64,000 nucleotides of DNA from contig JARLHA010000034.1 of NCBI GenBank assembly GCA_031292485.1, positions 124,001 through 188,000 on the forward strand. Direction: 5' to 3'. The DNA is from Mucilaginibacter sp. (GTDB lineage Bacteria; Bacteroidota; Bacteroidia; Sphingobacteriales; Sphingobacteriaceae). Made by a program: the position numbers and the translations under genes. Positions 6,938 through 16,666 of this stretch are shown in pieces. Position 1 is the stretch's first letter. Every line of letters begins with the position of its first letter. The notes below the pieces were generated by a model that ran no database searches, was not told where the DNA came from, and saw only the letters and a program-made list of their open reading frames with translations.

Positions 6938-9181
6938 CTAAAAATCGCTTGCCTTTTTTAGCAACGCCACGTCCGCTTCCCATTTGGTAAGTTCCCTTTG
7001 ATATGCATCCTGCGTTTTAATTAACCTGAGTGTGTGCGGTGAGCCTTTTTTGATCGTTTCCGTTTTCAAATCAATGGTTACATTTCTGATAGCATTTTCC
7101 ATTTCACTTCGCTCACCCTGCACTCTTTGATAATCAAAAATCTGTTGTGTGGGCGACTGTATAAAATCCGCCAAAATAACCCACACTTTACTATAATAAG
7201 AGGAAGCTTTGGGTAAAGGCCTTGACCAATCAACGGGTGGTTGCGGCTTGTTATCTACCCGTTCATTCAGATCATTTTTGCAGATTTCCATGATTCGACC
7301 GGCAATAGCCAATCCTTTACCCGATTCCAGTATTGTCTTCACCAACACATCATTAACATAGCCCCTGTTCAACACCCTTGTGAACGCGACAGTTGTATTT
7401 TTGAGCCAGGTATCATCGCCTGTTTTGAGATTGCTCAACTTAAATACGTTTCGCAAAATATCCTTTGCTACGTTATGTTCATCCTTGCCAGAAAGGCTTA
7501 ATGCATTCAAATAGGCCGGAATATGATCTGTTTGACCAACTATAAACGGCCGGTAATTACCTGGTTCTGCAAGCAATGCATTTAAAACATCAAGTAAATG
7601 GCTGGCTGCCGACGGATACCCTTTGCCTCCAACAGCAGTAAATATTTTTTCAAAACTATCACTTGAATAAGCTTTAAATAATTTTATCCAGCTTTCAACG
7701 GCAATAAATCTAAAACAATTCGTCAAAAAATTTATGCCCTTTTCTTCTAAGTATATTTCATCGTTCAGGTTGATCAACCAATCCGCCAGCGGGCTATAGT
7801 CTGAATGATCTCTCAAATTATTTCCCTCTATGCTTTCTTCTGCCAATCTTTTGATTAAAGCTTTTTCATCTGTTTCAACGGCATCCCAATGTTTGTTATA
7901 CCAGGCTATCCATTCAAGCTTATTATCTGAACTAAGATCTGTCAATATTTCATACTGATATTTTTTTGGCCACAAAAACACCGCGCCATAATGGTACCAA
8001 TAGTACATTTCCATGCCGGCATTGCCGGTGTAACCCTCTGCTTCTTTTGCTACAGGATCACCTTCATTCAGTTTAATTGACGAAATAAGGTCTTCTTCTT
8101 CAAAATGAATGTTTCTGAGGGGTGGCACACCTTCTTGCATCCAATGCTCAACGTCAATGCGCTCATCATATACTTCGCCCATCGTACCGTTTTCAGACAA
8201 TTCGTCGTCATCATAGTCGTCAAAATCATCATAATACCGCCCTCTTCCACGTGATCTTGACGATCCTTTGCTATAATCCATTTCCAACTGACCAGCCTGG
8301 TATGATGTAACCAAACCCAATTTGGCATAAAATCCAGCTTTTCGGGCAGCAAGTATCAGCGCTTCAGCTTTTGGCCTGTCATTCAGTTTTAGTGATTCCA
8401 TTGTGAAATTTGAAGGCGTATATTGATGGCCCAAGAGAACGATTTTTGGAATATCCGCTTCATCTTCGCCGGCTTTCAAAATAGTGGACAGTCTTTCAGT
8501 AAAGCCTCCCAATTGATGAAGCTCAATTTTTTCCTTCCCTTTATCTTGTATCAGGTTATAAATCAAACATACCCTATATCCTGAAGTGATGGGTTGTATT
8601 TCATGTTCGCAGTCTGCATAAAATGCCGCAAACGGAATTTTATATTGATTGGAGGGCCCGGAAAAGTCAATCGTCTCTGTTTTTCCATCAAATTTTACTA
8701 TCAACTCGCCGCCAGTATGTTTAGCGGGCAGGCCAACGATGAGCGTACCAAACATCCCTTTTTCCTTCTCGGAGTCTTTATGAGTTAAAAAGAAGTCGCC
8801 GCTTTCATATATCAATAATTTGTAAAGATTGGCCGATACATGGTGTCCCTCAATGCCCAAACCGGGCTTTATGCTTTTAACAATGCCGGCAATAAATTTA
8901 TCCCAGTCGCTATTGCTAAATGTTATTTCGCCGGCATCAATTTCCCAGGCGCTCCTGACCGCTGTATCCAGCACAGTCTCACTTCCCTTACCAAAAGGAG
9001 CTTTATGAGCAGTTTTAATCATTTCCCTGATTTGGAGGGGATTTACGGGAAAACCTATCTCGCCAACGCCGCGAACCTCCAAACCGGGAAAAACAAACGG
9101 CTTGCTATCAGTAGTTACAAAAGAACCACTTCCTTTGATTTCGTCTAAAACGCTGAGTAATTGTTCTTTGAAATAAGACAT
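6938..9181 (-). CDS. 2-oxoglutarate/Fe(II)-dependent oxygenase-like protein with long C-terminal region
   Basis: 747 residues. The segment about 110-210 matches the prolyl-4-hydroxylase-type fold: YKLLIYESGDFFLTHKD gives the metal pair H134-x-D136, ADCEHEI gives the distal H193, and GYRVCLIYNL gives the 2-oxoglutarate-binding R203. Family enzymes hydroxylate proteins or small molecules. The remaining 530 residues contain an acidic low-complexity stretch (about 315-335, Asp/Glu-rich after a Ser/Arg/Gly run) and a helical C-terminal half that I cannot assign. There is no signal peptide, so it is cytosolic. It is monocistronic. The hydroxylation target is unknown; a protein substrate recognised by the large C-terminus is a reasonable inference. 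Confidence 0.7.
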   Translation of the reverse strand: MSYFKEQLLSVLDEIKGSGSFVTTDSKPFVFPGLEVRGVGEIGFPVNPLQIREMIKTAHKAPFGKGSETVLDTAVRSAWEIDAGEITFSNSDWDKFIAGIVKSIKPGLGIEGHHVSANLYKLLIYESGDFFLTHKDSEKEKGMFGTLIVGLPAKHTGGELIVKFDGKTETIDFSGPSNQYKIPFAAFYADCEHEIQPITSGYRVCLIYNLIQDKGKEKIELHQLGGFTERLSTILKAGEDEADIPKIVLLGHQYTPSNFTMESLKLNDRPKAEALILAARKAGFYAKLGLVTSYQAGQLEMDYSKGSSRSRGRGRYYDDFDDYDDDELSENGTMGEVYDERIDVEHWMQEGVPPLRNIHFEEEDLISSIKLNEGDPVAKEAEGYTGNAGMEMYYWYHYGAVFLWPKKYQYEILTDLSSDNKLEWIAWYNKHWDAVETDEKALIKRLAEESIEGNNLRDHSDYSPLADWLINLNDEIYLEEKGINFLTNCFRFIAVESWIKLFKAYSSDSFEKIFTAVGGKGYPSAASHLLDVLNALLAEPGNYRPFIVGQTDHIPAYLNALSLSGKDEHNVAKDILRNVFKLSNLKTGDDTWLKNTTVAFTRVLNRGYVNDVLVKTILESGKGLAIAGRIMEICKNDLNERVDNKPQPPVDWSRPLPKASSYYSKVWVILADFIQSPTQQIFDYQRVQGERSEMENAIRNVTIDLKTETIKKGSPHTLRLIKTQDAYQRELTKWEADVALLKKASDF

Positions 9182-9435
9182 AAAACTACTTTTAAGATAA
9201 TGGGAGCAAAACTAAGAATTGACCTCAAGAAAAATAACTTATACGGCCAAATGCAAATTAAATTTCCGGGAGACACTGAAACGGCTACACAAACACCCTC
9301 TATGGTTGGAATGTCCGCCTGTTAAAACGATGGCATTGAGTAGTCGGGCTTTCATTAAGTTTTACTCTCTTTTCAAATTTTGACAATCAGATGAACACAC
9401 TTTGTTATTTATGGATGTACATTTGCCTAACGATG
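9182..9435. other. divergent gap between oxygenase and TetR genes
   Basis: It holds the start regions of both genes. A TACATTTG box (9418-9425) matches the Bacteroidota -7 consensus TAnnTTTG and could serve the TetR gene. No RNA gene or repeat is seen. Confidence 0.4.
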
Positions 9436-9448
9436 TTAAATGATTTAA
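9436..9448. promoter_or_regulatory. TetR operator candidate in front of the regulator
   Basis: TTAAATGATTTAA is a perfect 13-bp palindrome 15 bp before the TetR start codon. It has the same plan, TTA-R-ATGAT-Y-TAA, as the palindrome in front of the efflux operon. Confidence 0.55.
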
Positions 9449-9463
9449 TGCCGTGAGTTTAAA

Positions 9464-10114
9464 ATGGCAAGTAAAGACAGGATACAACGTCTGAAAGAAG
9501 ATACCAGGATGAACATCCTGAAAGCAGCCCTTCAGATTGTTAAGGAAGAAGGTTGGGCTGCTTTAAGCATGCGCAAAATTGCCGATGTAATAGAATATAC
9601 TGCGCCGATCATTTACGAATATTTTGCAAATAAGGACGCGATTATTTTGGAGCTTACCCGCAAGGGGTATTTAATATTAACGAGGGATTTGGAGGAGGCT
9701 AAAGGCAAGCACTGTTTACCGGCCAAACAGCTGGAAGCGATGTGGCTGGCCTATTGGAACTTTGCTTTTGCCAATAAAGAGTTATACCAGGCCATGTACG
9801 GTGTAAACACCAATTACAGCTGCGAACTAATGAACACCTTACCCGAGGCAGAAGTCCCCTGGGACCTGTTCACAGCGGTGATTGGCGAGTTGATGGGTAT
9901 TGATGATATGGAGTCAAACCTGATCTGTACAAAATATTATACCTTTTGGTCCGTAGTTCATGGTTTAATATCCATCAATATATTGAGCAGGGGGAATTCG
10001 GACGAGATTAACCGCCAGGTGTTAAAGGATGCCATAGGTGCAATCATCAGGTCAATGACCACTCAATTTTCACCGGAGACCACGCCTGTTAAACAAATTA
10101 AAAGTGTTGAATAA
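9464..10114 (+). CDS. TetR/AcrR-family transcriptional regulator
   Basis: 216 residues with an N-terminal TetR helix-turn-helix (about 15-60: ILKAALQIVKEEGWAALSMRKIADVIEYTAPIIYEYFANKDAI) and a ligand-binding all-helical C-terminal domain of the usual length. Such proteins repress efflux genes until a drug-like ligand binds. It precedes a tripartite RND pump on the same strand, with a 331-base gap holding a second, related palindrome. Both sites share TTA-R-ATGAT-Y-TAA, so autoregulation plus pump repression is the simplest reading. It is the only regulator gene near the pump. Confidence 0.9.
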   Translation: MASKDRIQRLKEDTRMNILKAALQIVKEEGWAALSMRKIADVIEYTAPIIYEYFANKDAIILELTRKGYLILTRDLEEAKGKHCLPAKQLEAMWLAYWNFAFANKELYQAMYGVNTNYSCELMNTLPEAEVPWDLFTAVIGELMGIDDMESNLICTKYYTFWSVVHGLISINILSRGNSDEINRQVLKDAIGAIIRSMTTQFSPETTPVKQIKSVE

Positions 10115-10311
10115 ATAGCATACACATAAATAAAAAAAATCGGCTTAAAAGAGTCGCCACCCGTTTGCAAACAACCAGAAACGCAAGAACCGGGTTTTAA
10201 TACTGCCCCCAGGCAGTGAGTTTTGTTCTCCGGTTTCACCGGAAGGTTTAGTACTTAATTTAAATAAATAATGTCATGAAAAAGATTAAACAAATTTATT
10301 CAGTAGTATTT

Positions 10312-10337
10312 ACACTCGTTAGATGATCTAACAGTGT
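10312..10337. promoter_or_regulatory. TetR operator candidate in front of the efflux operon
   Basis: The perfect core GTTAGATGATCTAAC (10318-10332) is flanked by ACACT and AGTGT, giving a 26-bp near-palindrome with one unpaired base. It lies 109 bp upstream of the membrane-fusion gene. The rest of the 331-base gap holds two small hairpins (10202-10217 ACTGCC/GGCAGT, and CCGG/CCGG near 10231). Confidence 0.6.
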
Positions 10338-10445
10338 TAAATAAATAACAAAGTAGCTGGGTCGCTGCCACGGCAGGAACGAAATCCAACCAGCCCCAAA
10401 CCCATTAATTCACTAATTCGCTAATTCACTAAATCCATAATTAAA

Positions 10446-11573
10446 ATGAAAACCATCTATCTGGCGCTTGTCGCCCTAACGTTATACAGCTGTTCAACCA
10501 AACCGCAAACAGCTGCAGCACCGCCACCGCCATCGCTGCCGGTGGCCACCATTATTGCGGGTACTGATACCACTTACCAGGAATACCCTGCTTCTGTTGA
10601 GGGTGCCATAAATGTGGAGATCCGCCCGCAGGTAAGCGGGTCGCTTGATAAAGTATTTGTTGACGAAGGCGCTTTTGTAAACGCCGGCCAGCCGATATTT
10701 AAAATTAACGATCAGCCTTACCGCGCCGCTTTAAGCAATGCCGTAGCCAGCCAGCACGCTGCCGAAGGCGCTTTGGCCAATGCCCAATTGGAAATTGACA
10801 AATTAACCCCGCTTGTACAAAACAAGGTGGTGTCTGACTATCAGTTGAAAACCGCAAAAGCTGCCTGGGATGTAGCCAAAGCAAATATCGAACAGGCAAA
10901 AGCAAATGTATCAACCGCACAAATCAACCTTGGTTATACTTTGATAAAAGCGCCTGTGAGTGGTTATATAGGCCGCCTGTTGAAAAAACAGGGCAGTTTG
11001 GTTGCGCCTGCGGATGCCGAAGCCCTTACCCTTTTATCCGATGTGCATAATGTGCATGTTTATTTTGCGCTGGGCGAACAGGATTTTGTGAGCTTTAAAG
11101 AGCAGTATCCGGGCCAAACCCTGAAGGATAAATTGAAACAACTCCCCTCGGTAAGCCTGTTATTGGCAGATAACAGCCAGTATACACAACAGGGAAAGAT
11201 TGATATGATTGACGGCCAGTTTGATAAAAACACAGGCGCTATCACCCTCAGGGCAAGTTTCCCTAATGCGCAGGGTTTATTAAGGTCGGGTAATACCGGC
11301 AAAATTCGCCTGAGCCTGCAGCATAAAGATGCACTGATTGTACCGCAATCGGCAACGGTTGAAATGCAGGACAAGGTATTTGTATTTGCCCTGGCCGACA
11401 GTAATAAGGTTAAAAAACAGGCCATTACCATAGTTGGCAAAAGCGGAAACAATTACCTGGTAAAAGACGGCGTAAAAGCAGGCGACCAGATTGTGCTTAG
11501 CGGCTTTGACCGTTTGCAGGAGGGTACAGTGATTCAGCCTAAAAAAGTGAGCGACAATTTGGCTAAAAATTAA
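10446..11573 (+). CDS. RND efflux periplasmic adaptor (membrane fusion lipoprotein)
   Basis: 375 residues. The lipobox LYSC places the lipidated cysteine at C16. The body has the AcrA/MexA order: barrel-sandwich hybrid (about 50-80 and 160-185, GSLDKVFVDEGAFVNAGQPIFKIND), an alpha-helical hairpin (about 95-155), a beta-barrel and a membrane-proximal domain. It bridges the inner-membrane RND pump and the outer-membrane channel encoded next on the same strand. A Pro/Ala-rich linker follows the lipid anchor. The 149-base gap to the pump gene contains three CGCAAAG repeats (11613-11639) but no terminator. Confidence 0.93.
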   Translation: MKTIYLALVALTLYSCSTKPQTAAAPPPPSLPVATIIAGTDTTYQEYPASVEGAINVEIRPQVSGSLDKVFVDEGAFVNAGQPIFKINDQPYRAALSNAVASQHAAEGALANAQLEIDKLTPLVQNKVVSDYQLKTAKAAWDVAKANIEQAKANVSTAQINLGYTLIKAPVSGYIGRLLKKQGSLVAPADAEALTLLSDVHNVHVYFALGEQDFVSFKEQYPGQTLKDKLKQLPSVSLLLADNSQYTQQGKIDMIDGQFDKNTGAITLRASFPNAQGLLRSGNTGKIRLSLQHKDALIVPQSATVEMQDKVFVFALADSNKVKKQAITIVGKSGNNYLVKDGVKAGDQIVLSGFDRLQEGTVIQPKKVSDNLAKN

Positions 11574-11722
11574 GAGATCAAATACTTTGGGTTAAAATTT
11601 AACCGCAGAGTGCGCAAAGGAGGCGCAAAGATCGCAAAGAAAAAGATCGTTTTGTCCTGAAGGTTGATTTATATAACAACCATTGGACAAAAGGATTAAG
11701 AACACACACTAAAATTAAAACG

Positions 11723-14700
11723 ATGTTTAAGAAATTTATAGAAAGACCGGTACTCGCTACCGTCATCTCCATACTGCTGGTGATCCTCGGGCTGCTGAGC
11801 CTGATGAAATTGCCCTTACAGCAGTTCCCGGATATAGCGCCCCCTGCGGTGCTGGTAACTGCGGTTTATCCAGGCGCCAATGCCGAAACGGTACTCCGTT
11901 CGGTGGCACCCTCACTGGAGGAATCCATCAACGGGGTGGAAAACATGAGTTATATGAGCTCAACAGCAAGTAACGACGGTACCCTGGCTATCACCGTTTA
12001 CTTTAAGCAGGGCACCAACCCTGACCAGGCTGCGGTGAACGTACAAAACCGCGTGGCCCAGGCCACCAGCCAGCTGCCAGCCGAAGTGGTGCAACAGGGC
12101 ATTACCACCACCAAACAGCAAAACAGTTTGATCGGCGCGGTAGGCATGTATACCGAGGATTCGAAGAAATATGACCAGACCTTTGTGGCAAACTACGCGC
12201 AGATCAATATCATCCCCGAGCTGAAACGGATCCCGGGTGTTGGTTCGGCAAGCATATTTGGCGGGGTTAAAGATTACTCCATGCGGGTATGGCTCAACCC
12301 AAACCAGATGGCCGCTTACAAAATCACCCCGGCCGAAATAATGGCCGCTATACAGGATAAAAACCTGGAAGCTGCCCCTGGCAAACTGGGCGAAAGAAGC
12401 AAGGAAATATTTGAATATGTGATCAAATACAAGGGCAAATTGACAAAGCCTGAAGAGTATGAAAACATTGCCATCCGCGCCAATGCCGATGGTTCCGTTT
12501 TGCATTTAAAAGATGTGGCCCGTGTTGAACTTGGTGCCTATTCGTACACCAGTTTGACACGACTAAACGGGCATAACGGTATCGCTATAGGTATTATCCA
12601 GCTGGCTGGTTCAAACGCCAACGAGATCCAGATAGCGGTGGATCACCTGATGGAAAAAGCATCCAAAGATTTTCCGGCGGGTATCAAATACAACAACTTT
12701 TATCGTACCAAAACCGCCCTCGATGAATCCATCTCACAAGTTGAACATACGCTGATAGAAGCTTTTATCCTGGTATTCCTGGTGGTGTATATCTTCCTGC
12801 AGGATTTCCGGTCGACCCTGATACCGGCGATAGCCGTACCGGTCGCTATTATCGGCACCTTCTTCTTCATGAATCTGTTTGGCTTTACCATTAACCTGCT
12901 CACCCTTTTTGCGCTGGTGCTGGCCATTGGTATCGTGGTGGACGACGCGATTGTGGTGGTGGAAGCGGTGCATGCCAAAATGGAGCACAAACACCTCGCC
13001 CCGAAACCAGCAACAGTTGAAGCCATGCACGAGATCACCGGCGCTATCATTTCCATTACCTTAGTAATGGCGGCGGTATTTTTACCGGTTGGTTTTATGA
13101 CGGGGTCTACAGGGATATTTTACCGGCAGTTTGCCTTTACGATGGCGATCGCCATCATGATATCGGCGGTTAATGCCTTAACGCTTAGCCCTGCGCTGGC
13201 CGCGCTGTTTTTAAAAGATACGCATGCCGAAAAAAGGAATGGCACAGTTAAACAAGGGTTTAAACAACGTTTCTTCACCGGTTTTAATAGCAGTTTTAAC
13301 GCAATAACCAACCGCTATGTGGGTGGGTTAAAGTTCCTGGTGAAAAATAAATGGGTGGGTATCGCCGGGCTAATTTTAATCACGGCGGCTACCGTTTTGA
13401 TGGTGAGGAACACCAAGACAGGCTTTATCCCTACCGAGGATCAGGGCTTTGTGGCCATCGCGGTCAATACACCTTCGGGTACGTCTCTTGACGGTACATC
13501 CAAAGTGATGCAGCAGGCAGAGAACACTGTTGGTAAACTGGAAGCGGCCAGGTTTGTTACCTCCTTACCGGGCTTCAACCTGCTCACCAACTCCACCAGT
13601 CCATCATCAGCCGTATTTTTTGTTTTGTTGAAGAAACCGGAAGAAAGAGGCAAGGTAAAAGACATCAACGCCATTATGGACCAGATCAGGGGCCAGTTGG
13701 GGCAGGTAACCGGGGGCAGTTTCTTCGTATTCAGCTTCCCTACTGTTCCGGGCTTTAGCAATGTGGAAGCGCTGGATATGGTATTGCAGGATAAAACCGG
13801 CGGCCCGCTGGATAAATTCAGCGGCGTGGCCAATAATTTTATAGGCGCGCTGATGAAAAAACCGGCCGTTGCCTATGCTTTTACATCATTTAAAGCTGAT
13901 TATCCGCAACTGCAATTAGAGGTAGACGATGAAAAAGCCAACCAGCTGGGTGTAAATGTAAAAGACATCCTTGAAACCATGCAGGCTTATTTTGGTAGTG
14001 CGCAGGCTTCGGATTTTAACCGGTTTGGCAAGTATTACCGGGTAATTGTACAGGCGGATGTTGCTGACCGGACAGATCCTTCCTCTATCGACCGGGTATT
14101 TGTAAAAAGCAAAACCGGCGATATGGTGCCTATCAATACACTCGTTAAGCTCACCCGTGTTTATGGGTCCGAAACGGCATCAAGGTTTAACCTGTTCAAC
14201 TCTATCGAGATAAACGCGATCCCCAAACCGGGTTACAGCTCGGGCGACGCGATCAAAGCGATAGAAGAGGTGGCCAATGAGCAGTTACCATCTGGCTTTG
14301 CCTATGAATTTACCGGGCAAACCCGCGAAGAAATATCATCCGGCGGGCAATCGGTGATTGTGTTTATGCTTTGTTTAATATTTGTTTACTTCCTGCTCTC
14401 TGCACAATATGAAAGTTATATCCTGCCTATGGCGGTTATCCTGTCTATCCCAACAGGCGTATTCGGTGTATTTGCTGTACTCGGCCTTACCGGGATTGAA
14501 AACAACATCTACGTACAGGTGGCGCTCATCATGCTGATAGGCCTCTTGGCGAAGAATGCCATCCTTATTGTGGAGTTCGCGGTACAGCGCCGCAAGGCGG
14601 GGCATCAATTGGTAGCCTCGGCTATTGAAGCGGCAAGGCTAAGGCTCCGCCCTATCCTGATGACCTCCCTAGCTTTCGTGTTCGGGCTTTTCCCGATGAG

Positions 14701-14938
14701 TATCGCCACCGGGCCATCAGCACAGGGTAACCACTCCATCAGTATCGGCGCAGCCGGGGGGATGGTTTCAGGGGTGATCCTGGGATTGTTTATCATCCCG
14801 GTATTGTTCGTGATCTTCCAGCATTTGCAGGAGAAGGTGACAGGTGTGCCGCTGGCGGTATTGAACCGGCAAAAGGCAGATGATAGTGCAAATAATGTGG
14901 ATGTTATGGCCTTGCAGGGAGAGTATAGTAAGGGGTGA
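11723..14938 (+). CDS. RND multidrug efflux permease, HAE1 (AcrB-like) family
   Basis: 1071 residues, the usual AcrB-type length. It has two repeats of six membrane segments, each with a large periplasmic loop. The N-terminus MFKKFIERPVLATVISILLVILGLLSL is the typical first helix. The proton-relay residues are present: D407-D408 in TM4 (IGIVVDDAIVVVEAV) and K944 in TM10 (LLAKNAILIVEFA). It exports hydrophobic or amphiphilic compounds by proton antiport from the inner membrane, with the adaptor upstream and the channel downstream. The substrate range cannot be inferred. The 296-base gap to the channel gene carries a large nested palindrome. Confidence 0.95.
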   Translation: MFKKFIERPVLATVISILLVILGLLSLMKLPLQQFPDIAPPAVLVTAVYPGANAETVLRSVAPSLEESINGVENMSYMSSTASNDGTLAITVYFKQGTNPDQAAVNVQNRVAQATSQLPAEVVQQGITTTKQQNSLIGAVGMYTEDSKKYDQTFVANYAQINIIPELKRIPGVGSASIFGGVKDYSMRVWLNPNQMAAYKITPAEIMAAIQDKNLEAAPGKLGERSKEIFEYVIKYKGKLTKPEEYENIAIRANADGSVLHLKDVARVELGAYSYTSLTRLNGHNGIAIGIIQLAGSNANEIQIAVDHLMEKASKDFPAGIKYNNFYRTKTALDESISQVEHTLIEAFILVFLVVYIFLQDFRSTLIPAIAVPVAIIGTFFFMNLFGFTINLLTLFALVLAIGIVVDDAIVVVEAVHAKMEHKHLAPKPATVEAMHEITGAIISITLVMAAVFLPVGFMTGSTGIFYRQFAFTMAIAIMISAVNALTLSPALAALFLKDTHAEKRNGTVKQGFKQRFFTGFNSSFNAITNRYVGGLKFLVKNKWVGIAGLILITAATVLMVRNTKTGFIPTEDQGFVAIAVNTPSGTSLDGTSKVMQQAENTVGKLEAARFVTSLPGFNLLTNSTSPSSAVFFVLLKKPEERGKVKDINAIMDQIRGQLGQVTGGSFFVFSFPTVPGFSNVEALDMVLQDKTGGPLDKFSGVANNFIGALMKKPAVAYAFTSFKADYPQLQLEVDDEKANQLGVNVKDILETMQAYFGSAQASDFNRFGKYYRVIVQADVADRTDPSSIDRVFVKSKTGDMVPINTLVKLTRVYGSETASRFNLFNSIEINAIPKPGYSSGDAIKAIEEVANEQLPSGFAYEFTGQTREEISSGGQSVIVFMLCLIFVYFLLSAQYESYILPMAVILSIPTGVFGVFAVLGLTGIENNIYVQVALIMLIGLLAKNAILIVEFAVQRRKAGHQLVASAIEAARLRLRPILMTSLAFVFGLFPMSIATGPSAQGNHSISIGAAGGMVSGVILGLFIIPVLFVIFQHLQEKVTGVPLAVLNRQKADDSANNVDVMALQGEYSKG

Positions 14939-14995
14939 TTTTTATCGCCAAATAGCAATGGGTTTGAAATATGGAGCGTAACAAATACTTTTTCC

Positions 14996-15153
14996 ACCCT
15001 CTTTACGGCTTGCCGTAGAGAGGGTCGGAGAGCGAAGCGAATCCGGGGTGAGTAAGCTCGCCGCCATGCATTGGCGGTAATGTCCGCCGGGGTTAACTCA
15101 CCCGAACGTCGCTACACTCGTTCACCCTCTCTTTTGCAGGCAAAAAAGAGGGT
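14996..15153. repeat. nested intergenic palindrome inside the efflux operon
   Basis: Two hairpins bound the element: 14996-15025 (ACCCTCT...AGAGGGT enclosing TACGGC-TT-GCCGTA) and 15124-15153 (ACCCTCT...AGAGGGT enclosing TTTGC/GCAAA). Between them GGGGTGAGT (from 15045) pairs with ACTCACCC, and the spacers are imperfectly complementary. The whole 158 bp can fold on itself. It resembles dispersed REP/MITE-like elements. Confidence 0.65.
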
Positions 15154-15234
15154 AGCTGCAATTGTTTTGTTTTGAACACGCAAGGTTTGAAACCCATCGC
15201 TATGGAATAATTTTACAAATTTTAAATTAAACAA

Positions 15235-16647
15235 ATGAAAAATAACATAATCAGTATCGCTTTTATCCTGCTGATATTAAGCGCCTGTAAAGTTTCAAAA
15301 GATATTGAAACGCCCAAACCTGCCCTGCCCGATCATTTCGGCACCGCGGCAGCGGCAACAGATACCAGCAGTATCGCAGATATCAGCTGGAAGAATTTCT
15401 TTACCGACCCGGTATTGCAAAAGCTGATCGACAGCGCCATTGCCAAAAACTATGATATGCAGATCGCCCTTAAAAATATCGAGGCATCGCAATTATTATT
15501 TAAACAGGTAAAATGGAACAATGTGCCGCAGGTTGACCTTAACGTAACGGCCAATACCGACAGGCCGTCAAACAACAGCCTTACCGGGCTCAGTTTAAGC
15601 CAGTATAACATCGGCACCAACCATATCGAGGATTATTCGGCCAATTTGGCTGTTTCGTGGGAAGCGGATATCTGGGGGAAGATCCGTAACCAGAGCAAGG
15701 CAGCCTTAGCCGCTTACCTGCAAACCGTTGAGGCTAAAAAGGCTATACAAACCGCCCTGGTGTCCAACATTTCGCGGGGTTATTATAACCTACTGATGCT
15801 TGACGCGCAGCTGGATATAGCCCATAAGAATGTACAGTTGAATGACAGCACCCTACGCATTATCCGCCTGCAATATGATGCCGGACAGGTAACTTCGCTG
15901 GCCGTACAGCAGGCTGAAGCGCAGGAACAGGCCGCGGCACAACTGGTGCCACAGTTTGAGCAAAATATCAGCATCCAGGAAAACGCCCTGCGCATCCTCA
16001 CCGGCGAGTTGCCGGGAAGGATTGAGCGTACTGCCATCCTGGATCAAATGGCAGTTCCGGCGGATCTTTCCGCCGGCTTGCCCGCCAACCTGGTAAGCCG
16101 CCGGCCCGATGTAAAAAGCGCCGAACTTGCCCTGGTTACGGCCAATGCCACTGTCGGCATCAACAAAGCCGCCATGTATCCTGTTTTAAATATTACAGCA
16201 AGCGGCGGCGTCAATTCGTTTAAAGCAAGTAACTGGTTTAATATGCCGGCATCATTGTTTGGCATAGTTGCCGGCAGTATTGCCCAGCCCCTGATTGAAC
16301 ATAAACAGCTAAAAACCAAGTACGAGGTTGCAAAAGTAGCGCGTGAAAATACGGTGCTGCAATTCCGTCAGTCGGTATTAAATGCCGTTGGCGAAGTATC
16401 AGACGCAATGGTGAAAATTGAAAAGCTGAAGCAACAGCAAAGCATCGCCGCCAGTCGGGTAAATACTTTACAGCATGCCACTACCAATGCTAACCTGCTG
16501 TTTAAAAACGGCATGGCCAATTACCTGGAAGTGATTACCGCCCAAAGTAATGTACTGCAGGGCGAGCTGGAACTGGCCTCCATAAAAAGTGAAGAATTAA
16601 GCGCCGTGGCTGAACTTTACCGGTCGCTGGGTGGCGGGTGGAAATAA
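15235..16647 (+). CDS. RND efflux outer-membrane channel lipoprotein (TolC/NodT family)
   Basis: 470 residues with the lipobox LSAC (C18). The protein has two homologous halves with long alpha-helical barrels, typical of outer membrane factors. The family string SRRPDVKSAELALVTANATVGINKAAMYPVLN lies near residues 285-320, and LYRSLGGGWK ends the protein as in OprM/NodT-type channels. It forms the exit duct for the adaptor and pump encoded upstream. It ends before a 233-bp palindromic element and then a strong terminator, so the element probably inserted between the gene and its terminator. Confidence 0.93.
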   Translation: MKNNIISIAFILLILSACKVSKDIETPKPALPDHFGTAAAATDTSSIADISWKNFFTDPVLQKLIDSAIAKNYDMQIALKNIEASQLLFKQVKWNNVPQVDLNVTANTDRPSNNSLTGLSLSQYNIGTNHIEDYSANLAVSWEADIWGKIRNQSKAALAAYLQTVEAKKAIQTALVSNISRGYYNLLMLDAQLDIAHKNVQLNDSTLRIIRLQYDAGQVTSLAVQQAEAQEQAAAQLVPQFEQNISIQENALRILTGELPGRIERTAILDQMAVPADLSAGLPANLVSRRPDVKSAELALVTANATVGINKAAMYPVLNITASGGVNSFKASNWFNMPASLFGIVAGSIAQPLIEHKQLKTKYEVAKVARENTVLQFRQSVLNAVGEVSDAMVKIEKLKQQQSIAASRVNTLQHATTNANLLFKNGMANYLEVITAQSNVLQGELELASIKSEELSAVAELYRSLGGGWK

Positions 16648-16666
16648 GCCGATACGCTTTAAGTCC

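Noticed and set aside
12700..13056. Minus-strand ORFs inside the RND pump gene
   Set aside because: Shadows of the permease membrane-helix coding region, with no family resemblance.
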